This document shows, piece by piece, positions 1 through 8,359 of a stretch of 64,000 nucleotides of DNA (positions within the stretch are counted from its first letter, which is position 1; every line of letters starts with the position of its first letter). The notes under the pieces were generated by a model, which was not told the DNA's origin, did not search any database, and saw only the letters and a program-made list of their open reading frames with translations. Source of the stretch: DUQX01 sp050948825 (GTDB lineage: Bacteria; Bacillota; Dethiobacteria; DTU022; UBA8154); NCBI GenBank assembly GCA_050948825.1, contig JBMNEO010000005.1, positions 1 through 64,000 on the forward strand. Direction: 5' to 3'. Both the position numbers and the translations under genes were made by a program.

Positions 1-18
1 ATAGAAGGGTTTTTTTAA

Positions 19-47
19 TTCCCATAGGCATAATTATTTGTTATAAT
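19..47 (+). promoter_or_regulatory. Candidate sigma-A promoter for the first membrane cluster
   Basis: An extended -10 (TG, one base, TATAAT at 42-47) sits 17 bases after a weak -35-like TTCCCA at 19-24. It lies about 45 bases upstream of the first gene and is the only promoter-like signal seen before the three overlapping genes. Inference from motif match only. Confidence 0.45.
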
Positions 48-91
48 ATATTATGTAAATAAATTATGTTAACTGAAAAGCGGTGGTTGCG

Positions 92-628
92 TTGAAATTT
101 AATTTAAGATGGCCCATAGTTTTGCTTGCGCTGGTGCTTACCGTTTCTGGTATATATGGTATAAACTACTGGCGCCAGCAACGTTTAATCGATGAGCCCT
201 TAAAAGAATCTCTCTTAAAGGTTGACGGGGTAGAAAAGGTTAACATAACCAGTTATAATCAGAATAACAAAATCTCGGTCACTCTTCAAGAAGTGAAGAA
301 CCTTTCCAAGACTTACAGAGAGATAGAAAGGATTTTGGATTTAACCTATGCACAGGGCTCATATCGGCTTAATATCTTGGATAAAAGAGATCCATATCTG
401 GAATCCCTTTATGAAAAGGTTCATTATGCATTAATGGAGGGTGAAAGAAGGGGCAATTACAGCAGTATGAATAAAGAGATTTCCCTGTTGCTTAACGACG
501 AAATAGACTTAAAAAATTATCATCTCTGGGTAGACCAGGAAAGAATATACCTGCAGCTTTCTTCAGAGGGAAATTATTTGTATGAGGTTATCCCCATAAA
601 TATGTCACGGAGGTTGGCAGATGCTTAA
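92..628 (+). CDS. Membrane-anchored protein of unknown function
   Basis: I do not recognise this family. The protein is about 178 residues with one N-terminal hydrophobic segment (roughly residues 5-23) followed by a soluble, charged domain, so it looks like a single-pass membrane or secreted-side protein. I prefer the TTG start at 92 because GGTGG lies at the right distance before it; a GTG at 83 is the alternative. The last codons overlap the next gene, an FtsH-like protease, by 8 bases, so translation is probably coupled and the product may be a partner, adaptor or substrate of that protease. That role is inference only. Confidence 0.6.
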   Translation: MKFNLRWPIVLLALVLTVSGIYGINYWRQQRLIDEPLKESLLKVDGVEKVNITSYNQNNKISVTLQEVKNLSKTYREIERILDLTYAQGSYRLNILDKRDPYLESLYEKVHYALMEGERRGNYSSMNKEISLLLNDEIDLKNYHLWVDQERIYLQLSSEGNYLYEVIPINMSRRLADA

Positions 629-2129
629 GGAAGTAGGCGTAGGAGTTGGCCTGGGAGTAATAATTAGTTTGATCTGGCTGGGATTTAATATATATCCTTT
701 GCTATTTCTTTTTGGGATATTTTTCCTTCTGTTTAGAGTTATGGATGTCAGGGGAGGGGTAAAGGAATTTTCTTTTATAAAACAAAATAAACATCAAATA
801 AGAAACTCCATTTCCTTTGATGATATTGGAGGGCAAAACTCAGCAAAAAAAGAGCTGCTTGAGGCACTCGATTTTATCAAGATTCCTGAAAAAATAGGAT
901 TAATGGGTATCAGACCATTAAAAGGCATCTTGCTGGCCGGACCTCCAGGAACGGGGAAAACCCTGCTGGCAAAAGCGGCTGCTGCCTATACTGATTCTGT
1001 TTTTGTTTCGGCGGCAGGAAGTGAATTTATAGAAATGTATGCCGGGGTAGGAGCCCAGAGGGTAAGGCAGATATTTCAACAGGCCAGAAATACGGCCAGG
1101 AAAAAGAATAAACAGAGCGCAATAATTTTCATCGATGAAATAGAAATCCTGGGCGCAAAAAGAGGCAGCCACAGCTCACATCTGGAGTATGATCAGACGT
1201 TGAATCAGCTGTTAGTAGAGATGGATGGCCTCTGCATGGAAGATGAAATCCGGGTTCTATTGATTGGTGCAACAAACAGAGCTGATCTGTTGGATAATGC
1301 TTTGCTGCGTCCGGGGCGATTTGACCGGATTGTTCAGCTGGAACTGCCCGATCTTGAAGGCAGGCAGCAGATATTGAAACTGCACACCCGCAATAAGCCT
1401 TTGGCTAAAGATATTCAGCTGAAAAAGATTGCCGCAGAGACTTTCGGTTTTTCGGGGGCTCAACTGGAAAGTTTGGCAAACGAAGCTGCGATAGCAGCTC
1501 TGCGGGAAAAAAGCAAATACCTGGAAAGAAAACATTTTAATGAAGCAATTGACAAAGTCATCATGGGTGAAAAATTGGATCGCCGCCCGGGAGAAGAGGA
1601 GATAAGGCGTATCGCTATTCATGAAATGGGCCATGCCCTGATTAGCGAGTATTTTACTCCCCGTTCTATTTCTACGATTACAATTGTTCCCAGGGGAAAA
1701 GCTATGGGGTATATACGGCAAAGACCTGAGAGAGACAGTTATGTCCATACCAAAGATTATCTGGAGGGGCAAATCGCCATTCTGCTCGGCGGGGCTGTAA
1801 GCGAAGAAGAGCTTCTTGGAAGCCGCAGCACGGGGGCATTAAATGACTTCCAGCAAGCTGTTGAACTGGCAAAAAGAATTATCAGCTCCGGTATGTCATC
1901 TCTCGGTGTCATAAGCTCAAAGGACCTCCCCGGAGGGGTTCTTCATAAAAACATTAAAGAAATAATCAGCACTCAGGAAGAAAGGGTTCGTATAATCATT
2001 ATTAAATACAGAGAAGTAATTGAGCAGGCTGCACAGTACCTGCTGGAAAAAGAAAGAATTAGCGGAAAGTATTTGCGCGAATTGCTGAATGTGAAAAATA
2101 AAAACGAGGTTGAACATGACGTTATTTAA
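621..2129 (+). CDS. FtsH-like membrane AAA+ zinc metalloprotease (short paralogue)
   Basis: A membrane-bound, ATP-driven protease of the FtsH/M41 family, expected to pull out and degrade membrane or damaged proteins. The 502-residue protein has hydrophobic N-terminal segments (about 5-40), a Walker A motif GPPGTGKT (107-114), Walker B ending in IDEIE (171-175), the second region of homology with RPGRFDR (about 230-236) and the zinc site HEMGH (334-338). A later GALND supplies the expected third metal ligand. It is shorter than canonical FtsH (about 600-650 residues) and lacks a long periplasmic-type domain, so it is probably a specialised paralogue. GGAGG precedes the ATG. It overlaps both neighbours, with a membrane phosphoesterase downstream. 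Confidence 0.88.
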   Translation: MLKEVGVGVGLGVIISLIWLGFNIYPLLFLFGIFFLLFRVMDVRGGVKEFSFIKQNKHQIRNSISFDDIGGQNSAKKELLEALDFIKIPEKIGLMGIRPLKGILLAGPPGTGKTLLAKAAAAYTDSVFVSAAGSEFIEMYAGVGAQRVRQIFQQARNTARKKNKQSAIIFIDEIEILGAKRGSHSSHLEYDQTLNQLLVEMDGLCMEDEIRVLLIGATNRADLLDNALLRPGRFDRIVQLELPDLEGRQQILKLHTRNKPLAKDIQLKKIAAETFGFSGAQLESLANEAAIAALREKSKYLERKHFNEAIDKVIMGEKLDRRPGEEEIRRIAIHEMGHALISEYFTPRSISTITIVPRGKAMGYIRQRPERDSYVHTKDYLEGQIAILLGGAVSEEELLGSRSTGALNDFQQAVELAKRIISSGMSSLGVISSKDLPGGVLHKNIKEIISTQEERVRIIIIKYREVIEQAAQYLLEKERISGKYLRELLNVKNKNEVEHDVI

Positions 2130-3504
2130 AAAAGGCCTGAAGCTTTTTTTTGGCCTGGCCGTAATGCTCATTATTATCCAGTTTCTCAACCCATTTAATT
2201 TTTCTGCGGGAGCGTTTGAATTTGAAACAAGCATAAAAGTATTTGGGAGCGGCAAAACACGAGTTCATTTTCCTCCGCTTGGAAACATTACAGCATCAAC
2301 GCATAACGGTCCTCTTGACTTATGTCTTTCATTGAAGAATATTAATTTAGATGAGCTGACGGAATTTGCTTCTACCTTCTCCCAGGCAGATTCATGGTCG
2401 GATGATATTATTGAACAACTTAAAGCAACTGTGTTCAAATATCTTCTTGCACTTTTGCTGCTGGCCTTTATCTCGGGAGTTTTCTGCAACCTGATCTGGT
2501 CCCGCCAAAAAATAAACAAACTCGAGATGTTCTCCGGCGGGTTAACAAATTTCCTGGTATTGCTGCTGCTTATCTCTTTAGCGACCTGCTCCTATGATAC
2601 TGAAGCTTTTTCGCATGCCGAATATGAAGGGATACTGGAAGCAGCCCCCTGGGTTTTCGGTGTCCTGGAAGAGGAAGGAATAGGTATCATAGAAGAAATC
2701 GGATTACAATTTACGGATGTTGTTGAAAATATTTCGTTTATGCAGAAAGAAATGGAATTAAGTGTGACGAAGGAGAAGAACGATGATATTCTAAATATAC
2801 TACACGTTTCGGATATTCATAATAATCCTGCCGCCTTTGATTTTATTCGGCGTATTACAGATACCTATAAAGTGGATTTGATTATTGATACCGGTGATAG
2901 AGTAGATTACGGGACAGCGCTGGAGATGGACATTCTAGCTGAAAAAATGAAAGAGGTTAGCGTTCCCTGTGTATTTATTCCCGGAAATCATGATTCTCCG
3001 CTGGTTGTTGAGCAGCTGAAATTAAATGATAATACTACTGTTTTGGAGAAAGGAATAATCGAAGCGGCAGGTTTGCGCATAGCCGGTTTGGCTGATCGGG
3101 CATCCCTGTCTAACGTAATGGCTGTTGGGAATGAGGAAATTGATAAAAATGCAAGAGAGTTTTCAGAAGTGGTTTCCTCTGCTGAAAGGGTAGACCTGAT
3201 TGCGGTGCATAACCCCGCTTATCTTAAATACTTGCGAAACAACAACCACCTGCTTCTTGCAGGTCACCAGCACAGCCCATATATAAATGACGAGAACGAT
3301 TATATTGAAATTAATGCCGGCACAACCGGTGCCTCCGGCATAAGGGGTATTCAAAATATGGAAATTAACTTTAGCCTTATTCTTCTCAGGATGCAGTACT
3401 CTGAAGAGAATGACGGCTTTTTCCCCTTAAGTGCAGATTTAATAAAGGTTAAACAATTTCCCCTGAACTACAGTTTTGAGCGTTTTGTTTTTAATAATGA
3501 TTAA
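2116..3504 (+). CDS. Membrane-anchored calcineurin-like metallophosphoesterase
   Basis: The C-terminal half carries all the motifs of a binuclear-metal phosphoesterase: SDIHN (DxH), DTGDRVD (GDxxD), PGNHDS (GNHD), VHNP and a final GHQH. The N-terminal half has about three hydrophobic segments, including one at the start and two around residues 95-150, so the catalytic domain is tethered to the membrane. The substrate is unknown; relatives cleave phosphoesters of nucleotides, lipids or proteins. I chose ATG at 2116 over TTG at 2110 because GAGG precedes it by about 7 bases. The start lies inside the end of the FtsH-like gene (14-base overlap), which points to coupled translation and a shared role. 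Confidence 0.82.
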   Translation: MTLFKKGLKLFFGLAVMLIIIQFLNPFNFSAGAFEFETSIKVFGSGKTRVHFPPLGNITASTHNGPLDLCLSLKNINLDELTEFASTFSQADSWSDDIIEQLKATVFKYLLALLLLAFISGVFCNLIWSRQKINKLEMFSGGLTNFLVLLLLISLATCSYDTEAFSHAEYEGILEAAPWVFGVLEEEGIGIIEEIGLQFTDVVENISFMQKEMELSVTKEKNDDILNILHVSDIHNNPAAFDFIRRITDTYKVDLIIDTGDRVDYGTALEMDILAEKMKEVSVPCVFIPGNHDSPLVVEQLKLNDNTTVLEKGIIEAAGLRIAGLADRASLSNVMAVGNEEIDKNAREFSEVVSSAERVDLIAVHNPAYLKYLRNNNHLLLAGHQHSPYINDENDYIEINAGTTGASGIRGIQNMEINFSLILLRMQYSEENDGFFPLSADLIKVKQFPLNYSFERFVFNND

Positions 3505-3586
3505 TTTTGTTCAAAGGCAGCAGGAGTTTTCTGCTATTAATTGAAATAATAGAATAAAACGAGTTGAAATAGGGGATCTGTGTTTT

Positions 3587-4150
3587 ATGCGGGCTTTTAT
3601 TGCAATTAAACTGGATTTGAAAATCATTAATGAGCTTATGAATATCCAGCAAGAGCTTAAGTCAAGGATTAAAGGAATTAGATGGGTTAAGCCTGAGCTT
3701 TTGCATATCACCTTAAAGTTTCTGGGGGAAATAAAGGAGGAAGATATTGATTTCCTAGAGAAACTATTAAGTGAGCTTGGAAACAGTACGAACTCTTTTA
3801 ATCTTTCTTTCTCATCACTGGGGGCATTTCCGCGCCAAGGAGATCCCCGTGTTATCTGGATTGGGGTGGAAGAAGGTGCTGGAGAACTATATGCTCTCGC
3901 CCGGAAAATAGACCAGCTGTTCCTTGCTCATAGAATTCTTAATAAACCCGATAAAACAAAATTTAAACCGCATCTAACGTTAGGGAGAAGAAATAAGCAT
4001 GAAGAACTATATCTGCATGACCGGGTTTTTGAGGAGCGCTGGGTTTGTAATAGTACCATGAACGTAAAGGAGTTTTATTTAATGCAAAGCACTCTTTACC
4101 CATCCGGGCCGATCTATGCCCCATTAAAAAAATTTTCATTAAAAAATTGA
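3587..4150 (+). CDS. thpR: RNA 2',3'-cyclic phosphodiesterase (2H family, LigT/ThpR)
   Basis: A 187-residue 2H phosphoesterase with the two diagnostic catalytic motifs HITL (residues 40-43) and HLTL (about 129-132). This family opens 2',3'-cyclic phosphates on RNA ends, and some members ligate tRNA halves in vitro. The length matches the family. It lies just upstream of recA, a position commonly seen in Clostridia. A purine-rich stretch precedes the ATG but the ribosome site is modest. No clear terminator separates it from the cluster before it, so read-through from there is possible. Confidence 0.88.
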   Translation: MRAFIAIKLDLKIINELMNIQQELKSRIKGIRWVKPELLHITLKFLGEIKEEDIDFLEKLLSELGNSTNSFNLSFSSLGAFPRQGDPRVIWIGVEEGAGELYALARKIDQLFLAHRILNKPDKTKFKPHLTLGRRNKHEELYLHDRVFEERWVCNSTMNVKEFYLMQSTLYPSGPIYAPLKKFSLKN

Positions 4151-4197
4151 ATTAGGCAGGATATTTCTGGGTAAAAAGAGAATATCTAATCATAACA

Positions 4198-4211
4198 CAA
4201 ACAAATGTTAG
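4198..4211 (+). promoter_or_regulatory. Candidate LexA box upstream of recA
   Basis: CAAAC, four bases, GTTAG. This matches the Gram-positive LexA operator pattern CRAAC-N4-GTTYG at nine of ten half-site positions and lies 46 bases before the recA start. The same CAAAC-N4-GTTNG form occurs before lexA in this window, which supports it. No good -10/-35 pair was found beside it. Confidence 0.5.
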
Positions 4212-4256
4212 TACTTTTATCCATGTTGAATGCCATGCCTGAGGAGGTTGGAATTA

Positions 4257-5297
4257 ATGGAAAAGAAAAAAGCGTTAGAAATGGCGTTGTCACAAATAGA
4301 AAAACAGTTTGGTAAAGGGTCAATTATGATCCTTGGCTCTGAATCAAGAGCTAATATTGCTGTTATATCTACAGGGGCGCTGTCGCTGGATATCGCTCTG
4401 GGAGTAGGAGGGTTGCCCAAAGGGAGAGTTATAGAAATTTTCGGCCCGGAGTCTTCCGGCAAAACTACTGTAGCTTTGCATGTTATTGCTGAAGCTCAGA
4501 AAAACGGCGGCTTTGCTGCCTTTATAGATGCTGAACATGCTCTTGATCCGGTTTATGCAGGGAAGCTTGGTGTTAATATTGATGAATTGCTGGTTTCTCA
4601 GCCAGATACCGGTGAACAGGCACTGGAAATAGCGGAATCACTGGTTCGCAGCGGTGCAATTGATGTTCTTGTTGTAGATTCTGTGGCTGCTTTGGTGCCA
4701 AGAGCAGAGATCGAAGGAGAAATGGGAGATGCGCATATTGGATTGCAGGCGCGCCTGATGTCCCAGGCGATGAGAAAGCTATCCGGTGCAATCAGCAAGT
4801 CGCTAACCACGGCTATTTTTATTAATCAAATCAGGGAAAAAGTAGGCGTCATGTTTGGTAATCCGGAGACAACTCCCGGGGGGAGGGCATTAAAGTTTTA
4901 TGCTTCTGTAAGGCTTGATATCAGGAGGTTGGAAACTTTAAAACGCGGCAATGAGATGATTGGGAACCGGACCAGGGCAAAAGTTGTAAAGAATAAAGTA
5001 GCCCCACCTTTTAAACAAGCGGATTTTGATATTATTTATGGTGAAGGTATATCCCGGGAAGGATGTGTTCTAGACCTTGCCATAGAAAAGGATATTATCA
5101 AAAAGAGCGGAGCATGGTTTTCTTATGGGGAAGACAGATTAGGACAGGGCAGGGATAATGCCAAAGAGTTTCTTAAAGAAAACCCGGATATCTATCAAGA
5201 GATTGAGCAACAAATTAGGGTTCAGTATGACCTGACAGTTGATAAAAAAGGAGAAAAAGACGAAGGGAAAAAGGAAGAGGAAATAACAGGAATTTAA
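4257..5297 (+). CDS. recA: RecA recombinase
   Basis: The strand-exchange ATPase of homologous recombination and the co-protease that triggers LexA self-cleavage. The 346-residue product has the RecA Walker A motif GPESSGKT (63-70) near the N terminus, the Walker B strand VLVVDSVAAL, and the NQIREK L2-loop region. The end is a short charged Lys/Glu tail, as in other RecA proteins. I chose ATG 4257 over the in-frame ATG at 4230 because GAGGAGG at 4241-4247 is correctly spaced only for the later one. A candidate LexA box lies upstream. No recX follows; the next gene is rny. Confidence 0.98.
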   Translation: MEKKKALEMALSQIEKQFGKGSIMILGSESRANIAVISTGALSLDIALGVGGLPKGRVIEIFGPESSGKTTVALHVIAEAQKNGGFAAFIDAEHALDPVYAGKLGVNIDELLVSQPDTGEQALEIAESLVRSGAIDVLVVDSVAALVPRAEIEGEMGDAHIGLQARLMSQAMRKLSGAISKSLTTAIFINQIREKVGVMFGNPETTPGGRALKFYASVRLDIRRLETLKRGNEMIGNRTRAKVVKNKVAPPFKQADFDIIYGEGISREGCVLDLAIEKDIIKKSGAWFSYGEDRLGQGRDNAKEFLKENPDIYQEIEQQIRVQYDLTVDKKGEKDEGKKEEEITGI

Positions 5298-5621
5298 TAA
5301 TAATATTATTGAATTTATTGATAACGGGGGAAAATCCATATTATTTACTTGACATAAACCCGTAAAAAAGATAGAATTGTTTTCAAGTGGATTAAGGTAA
5401 TACATGGTTTAAGATTGGTACAGTATTACTTAAAATAGATTTGACCATGATATAATGCCGACGGCATTTTATATAAAACCTTTTTTATTAAGATATAATT
5501 AATCCCGATCGTTTAATCTAAAAGGATAAATATGGCCATTTCTATTTTAAGCTGTTAAACACAGCTTATTTTTATTGTTTTATTGAGCAGGATTAAAAAT
5601 AGCAGGAGGTGAAAAAAATAG
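5298..5621 (+). other. Gene-free recA-rny spacer with candidate promoters
   Basis: A 324-base AT-rich gap without a credible ORF. It holds a near-consensus promoter at 5349-5377 and a second extended -10 element (TG, one base, TATAAT) around 5448-5456. A run of alternating AT follows recA but no strong terminator hairpin was found. Confidence 0.6.
5349..5377 (+). promoter_or_regulatory. Sigma-A promoter upstream of rny
   Basis: TTGACA at 5349-5354, a 17-base spacer and TAGAAT at 5372-5377. The -35 is perfect and the -10 matches five of six. It would give rny its own transcript with a leader of about 240 bases. Confidence 0.65.
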
Positions 5622-7160
5622 TTGGAAGCTTTAACTGTAATAATTTTAATAATCGGCTTATTTTTAGGGTTTGGTGCCGGTTATTTAATACGTAAATATG
5701 TAGCAGAAGCAAAAATAGCTTCTGCAGAAGAAGCAGCAAGAAAGATTATTAGCGAAGCGGAAGAAAAAGCTCAGTCCTTAAAAAAAGAAAAAGTGTTGGA
5801 AGCCAAAGAAGAAGTTCACCGGTTGAGAAATGAGCTGGATAAGGAAACAAAGGAAAGGCGCCTGGAGTTACAGCGTTTGGAAAGGCGTATCTTACAAAAG
5901 GAAGAAAATCTGGATAAAAAAATTTCTCAGTTTGAAAAAAAAGAAGATGATTTAAAAAAACGAGTTGAAGAAAACGATCATATCCAGCAAAGGTTGACGG
6001 ATCTTTATAAGCAGCAGCTTAATGAACTGGAAAAAATATCTGAATTGTCCACCGCAGAAGCGAAAGAAATGATCCTTCAAAGAGTAAAAGACGAAATTCA
6101 ACACGAGATAGCTCAGATGATTAAGGATGTTGAACATCAGGCCAGGGAGGAAGCGGAAAAGAAAGCAAGAGAGATTATTACGCAGGGAATTCAGCGTTGT
6201 GCAGCCGATCACGTTTCTGAATCAACTGTTTCTGTAGTCAATCTGCCTAACGATGAAATGAAAGGGCGTATCATAGGCAGGGAAGGCAGAAATATTCGCA
6301 CCCTGGAGACATTAACAGGCATTGATTTAATTATAGATGATACTCCGGAGGCGGTTATATTATCCGGTTTTGACCCTATTCGCAGAGAAGTTGCCCGTTT
6401 AGCTTTAGAAAAGCTTATTATTGATGGCCGGATTCATCCCGCACGCATTGAAGAAATGGTAGAGAAGGCCCGCCAGGAAGTTGAGGTTCAGATCAGGGAA
6501 GAGGGAGAACAGGCAGCTTTTGAGGTTAATATTCACGGCCTTCATCCAGAACTTGTTAAAATGCTCGGCAGATTAAAATTTCGAACCAGTTACGGGCAGA
6601 ATGTTCTTAAACATTCCCTTGAAGTCGCTCATCTTGCAGGTATTATGGCCTCAGAGCTGGGGCTGGATGTTAAACTATCCAAGAGGGCCGGGTTGCTCCA
6701 CGATATAGGTAAAGCTCTTAATCATGAAACTGAAGGGCCTCATGTGGTAAGCGGAGCTGAGATGGCCAAAAAGTATCATGAGGCACCGGAAATAATTAAT
6801 GCTATTGGAGCTCATCATGGCGATATTGAGCCGCATACCCTGGAAGCGGTTTTAATACAGTCTGCTGATGCGATTTCTGCTGCCAGGCCAGGCGCCAGAA
6901 GAGAAACATTAGAAGCTTATATTAAACGATTGGAAAAGCTTGAAGAAATTGCTGATTCCTTCGATGGAGTGGAAAAAGCGTATGCTATTCAGGCGGGACG
7001 TGAAATACGTATTATGGTTAAGCCGGAAAAAATTGATGATTTGACTGCTGTCCAGGTAGCCAGGAATATAACTAAAAAAATCGAAAAAGAACTGGAATAT
7101 CCCGGTCAGATAAAAGTTACTGTTATTAGAGAAACCAGAGCAATTGAATATGCAAGGTAA
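5622..7160 (+). CDS. rny: Ribonuclease Y
   Basis: The membrane-anchored endoribonuclease that starts mRNA decay in many Firmicutes. The 512-residue protein has an N-terminal membrane segment (about 5-25), a long charged coiled coil (about 30-190), a KH RNA-binding domain with the GRIIGREGRN loop near residue 215 and an HD catalytic domain with LLHDIGKA near residue 358. Size and domain order match the family exactly. The start is TTG, set by a strong AGGAGGTGA ten bases upstream. A terminator follows. The position between recA and spoVS is typical of Clostridia. Confidence 0.97.
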   Translation: MEALTVIILIIGLFLGFGAGYLIRKYVAEAKIASAEEAARKIISEAEEKAQSLKKEKVLEAKEEVHRLRNELDKETKERRLELQRLERRILQKEENLDKKISQFEKKEDDLKKRVEENDHIQQRLTDLYKQQLNELEKISELSTAEAKEMILQRVKDEIQHEIAQMIKDVEHQAREEAEKKAREIITQGIQRCAADHVSESTVSVVNLPNDEMKGRIIGREGRNIRTLETLTGIDLIIDDTPEAVILSGFDPIRREVARLALEKLIIDGRIHPARIEEMVEKARQEVEVQIREEGEQAAFEVNIHGLHPELVKMLGRLKFRTSYGQNVLKHSLEVAHLAGIMASELGLDVKLSKRAGLLHDIGKALNHETEGPHVVSGAEMAKKYHEAPEIINAIGAHHGDIEPHTLEAVLIQSADAISAARPGARRETLEAYIKRLEKLEEIADSFDGVEKAYAIQAGREIRIMVKPEKIDDLTAVQVARNITKKIEKELEYPGQIKVTVIRETRAIEYAR

Positions 7161-7182
7161 AGTATAAGGTAAAATTTCTGGT

Positions 7183-7210
7183 AAAAAGTGCCGCAAGGCA
7201 CTTTTTTTTT
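7183..7210 (+). terminator. Rho-independent terminator after rny
   Basis: A stem AAAAAGTGCC / GGCACTTTTT with a GCAA tetraloop (7193-7196), followed by a T run. Confidence 0.9.
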
Positions 7211-7311
7211 TGAGAAGGATTTCGGGGAGGTATTATTGAATATCTTATCGATTTAGCTAATATTATTATCCCTGGCTTATTTTTTATATAATGAACAGGA
7301 GTGAATTTTTA

Positions 7312-7824
7312 ATGAAGTTAAAGCAGGCATCTGAAGAAATATCCAATGTGGATTTATTAATTTTTTTGCTTGTACGCTTTCCAGAAATATTTACTATTAA
7401 ATATAATCAGGCACGGGGGAAATTTACTCTTTCGTTTATGCTAAGAATAGATATTGATAATGACCAGTACTTACGTTTTAAAAGCAAACTTTTCACGTGT
7501 CTTAAAGCATATAATGATCTTTCGGGTTCCGGACAGTCATTAACCAGACTTTGCAAAAGGTTTATTAAACCGTGGACCTTATTACAGGTTACTTTAAAAA
7601 AAGAGAGGATTTCCTTAGAAGAGGTAAATCTTATCAGTAGCCTGGTATTGAATGAATACAAAAACGGTTTAGTTTTTGATAGCCGGGATAATAATATTTT
7701 TGACAATAAAACAATTGAAAAAGAGGAGTTAATTGAATATTTGTTAACCAGGAAAAAGAAAAATGAAGAAGAAAATTTAATTGCTTTTCGTGAATCCGGG
7801 AAAGTATACATATACGACAAATAA
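7312..7824 (+). CDS. Hypothetical protein between rny and spoVS
   Basis: A 170-residue protein I do not recognise. It is rich in Lys, Leu, Phe and Ser, with no obvious signal peptide, membrane helix, metal motif or nucleotide-binding loop. The N-terminal part reads like a small mixed alpha/beta domain and the C terminus is strongly charged. I chose the ATG at 7312 because AGGAG lies at the right spacing; the ATG at 7291 has no ribosome site. It stands alone between the rny terminator and the spoVS promoter. No function is proposed. Confidence 0.65.
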   Translation: MKLKQASEEISNVDLLIFLLVRFPEIFTIKYNQARGKFTLSFMLRIDIDNDQYLRFKSKLFTCLKAYNDLSGSGQSLTRLCKRFIKPWTLLQVTLKKERISLEEVNLISSLVLNEYKNGLVFDSRDNNIFDNKTIEKEELIEYLLTRKKKNEEENLIAFRESGKVYIYDK

Positions 7825-7916
7825 AAAGAAATAAACATTTTTTGATAAACTATATTAGAGAAGAGGTATTGTAACTTAAATATTTTAAAGAATGTTAAAA
7901 TTTTTTTAAGTTAGAA

Positions 7917-7945
7917 GAAGGAAATTTTCAATTACTGAAGAATAT
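7917..7945 (+). promoter_or_regulatory. Candidate sigma-H promoter for spoVS
   Basis: GAAGGAAAT at 7917-7925, an 11-base spacer, then GAAGAATAT at 7937-7945. Both elements fit the Bacillus sigma-H consensus (RNAGGAWWW and RNNGAATWW) at every defined position. It lies about 50 bases before spoVS, which is a sigma-H-dependent gene in Bacillus subtilis. Confidence 0.7.
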
Positions 7946-7995
7946 AATGAATTAATAATAATTAAAGTTGTATTAAAGGAGGTAGCAATTCATTA

Positions 7996-8256
7996 ATGGA
8001 GGTATTAAAAGTTTCAGCAAAATCCAATCCTAATTCTGTCGCTGGTGCTTTAGCTGGAGTCTTAAGGGAGAGAGGGGGGGCTGAAATTCAAGCCATTGGA
8101 GCAGGTGCACTGAACCAGGCTGTAAAAGCTGTTGCCATAGCTAGAGGATTTGTTGCTCCAAGTGGTATGGATTTAATATGTATTCCTGCTTTTACAGATA
8201 TTCAAATCGATGGAGAAGAGAGAACCGCTATTAAATTAATTATTGAACCTCGTTAA
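7996..8256 (+). CDS. spoVS: Stage V sporulation protein S
   Basis: An 86-residue Alba-like small protein matching SpoVS over its full length, including the N-terminal MEVLKVSAKS, the central GAGALNQAVKA and the PSGMDLICIPAF segment. SpoVS affects late sporulation and septation in Bacillus; it probably acts through nucleic-acid binding, but the mechanism is not settled. AAAGGAGG precedes the ATG with slightly long spacing. The sigma-H-like promoter upstream and the terminator downstream make it a single-gene unit. Its presence is good evidence that the organism forms spores. Confidence 0.97.
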   Translation: MEVLKVSAKSNPNSVAGALAGVLRERGGAEIQAIGAGALNQAVKAVAIARGFVAPSGMDLICIPAFTDIQIDGEERTAIKLIIEPR

Positions 8257-8292
8257 ATTTAATATCTTAAAAACTTAGAATTATTAATCTTA

Positions 8293-8326
8293 AAAAAATA
8301 CACCCTTTTAACAGGTGTGTTTTTTT
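8293..8326 (+). terminator. Rho-independent terminator after spoVS
   Basis: A long A-rich stem ending in ACACC pairs with GGTGT followed by seven or more T residues; the loop is about 8 bases. Confidence 0.88.
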
Positions 8327-8359
8327 GCATTCATATAACAAAAGGAAAGGGAGTTTAGT

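Noticed and set aside
918..1772. Open frames on the minus strand inside the FtsH-like gene
   Set aside because: They are antisense to a gene with intact catalytic motifs, have no ribosome sites and no recognisable domains.
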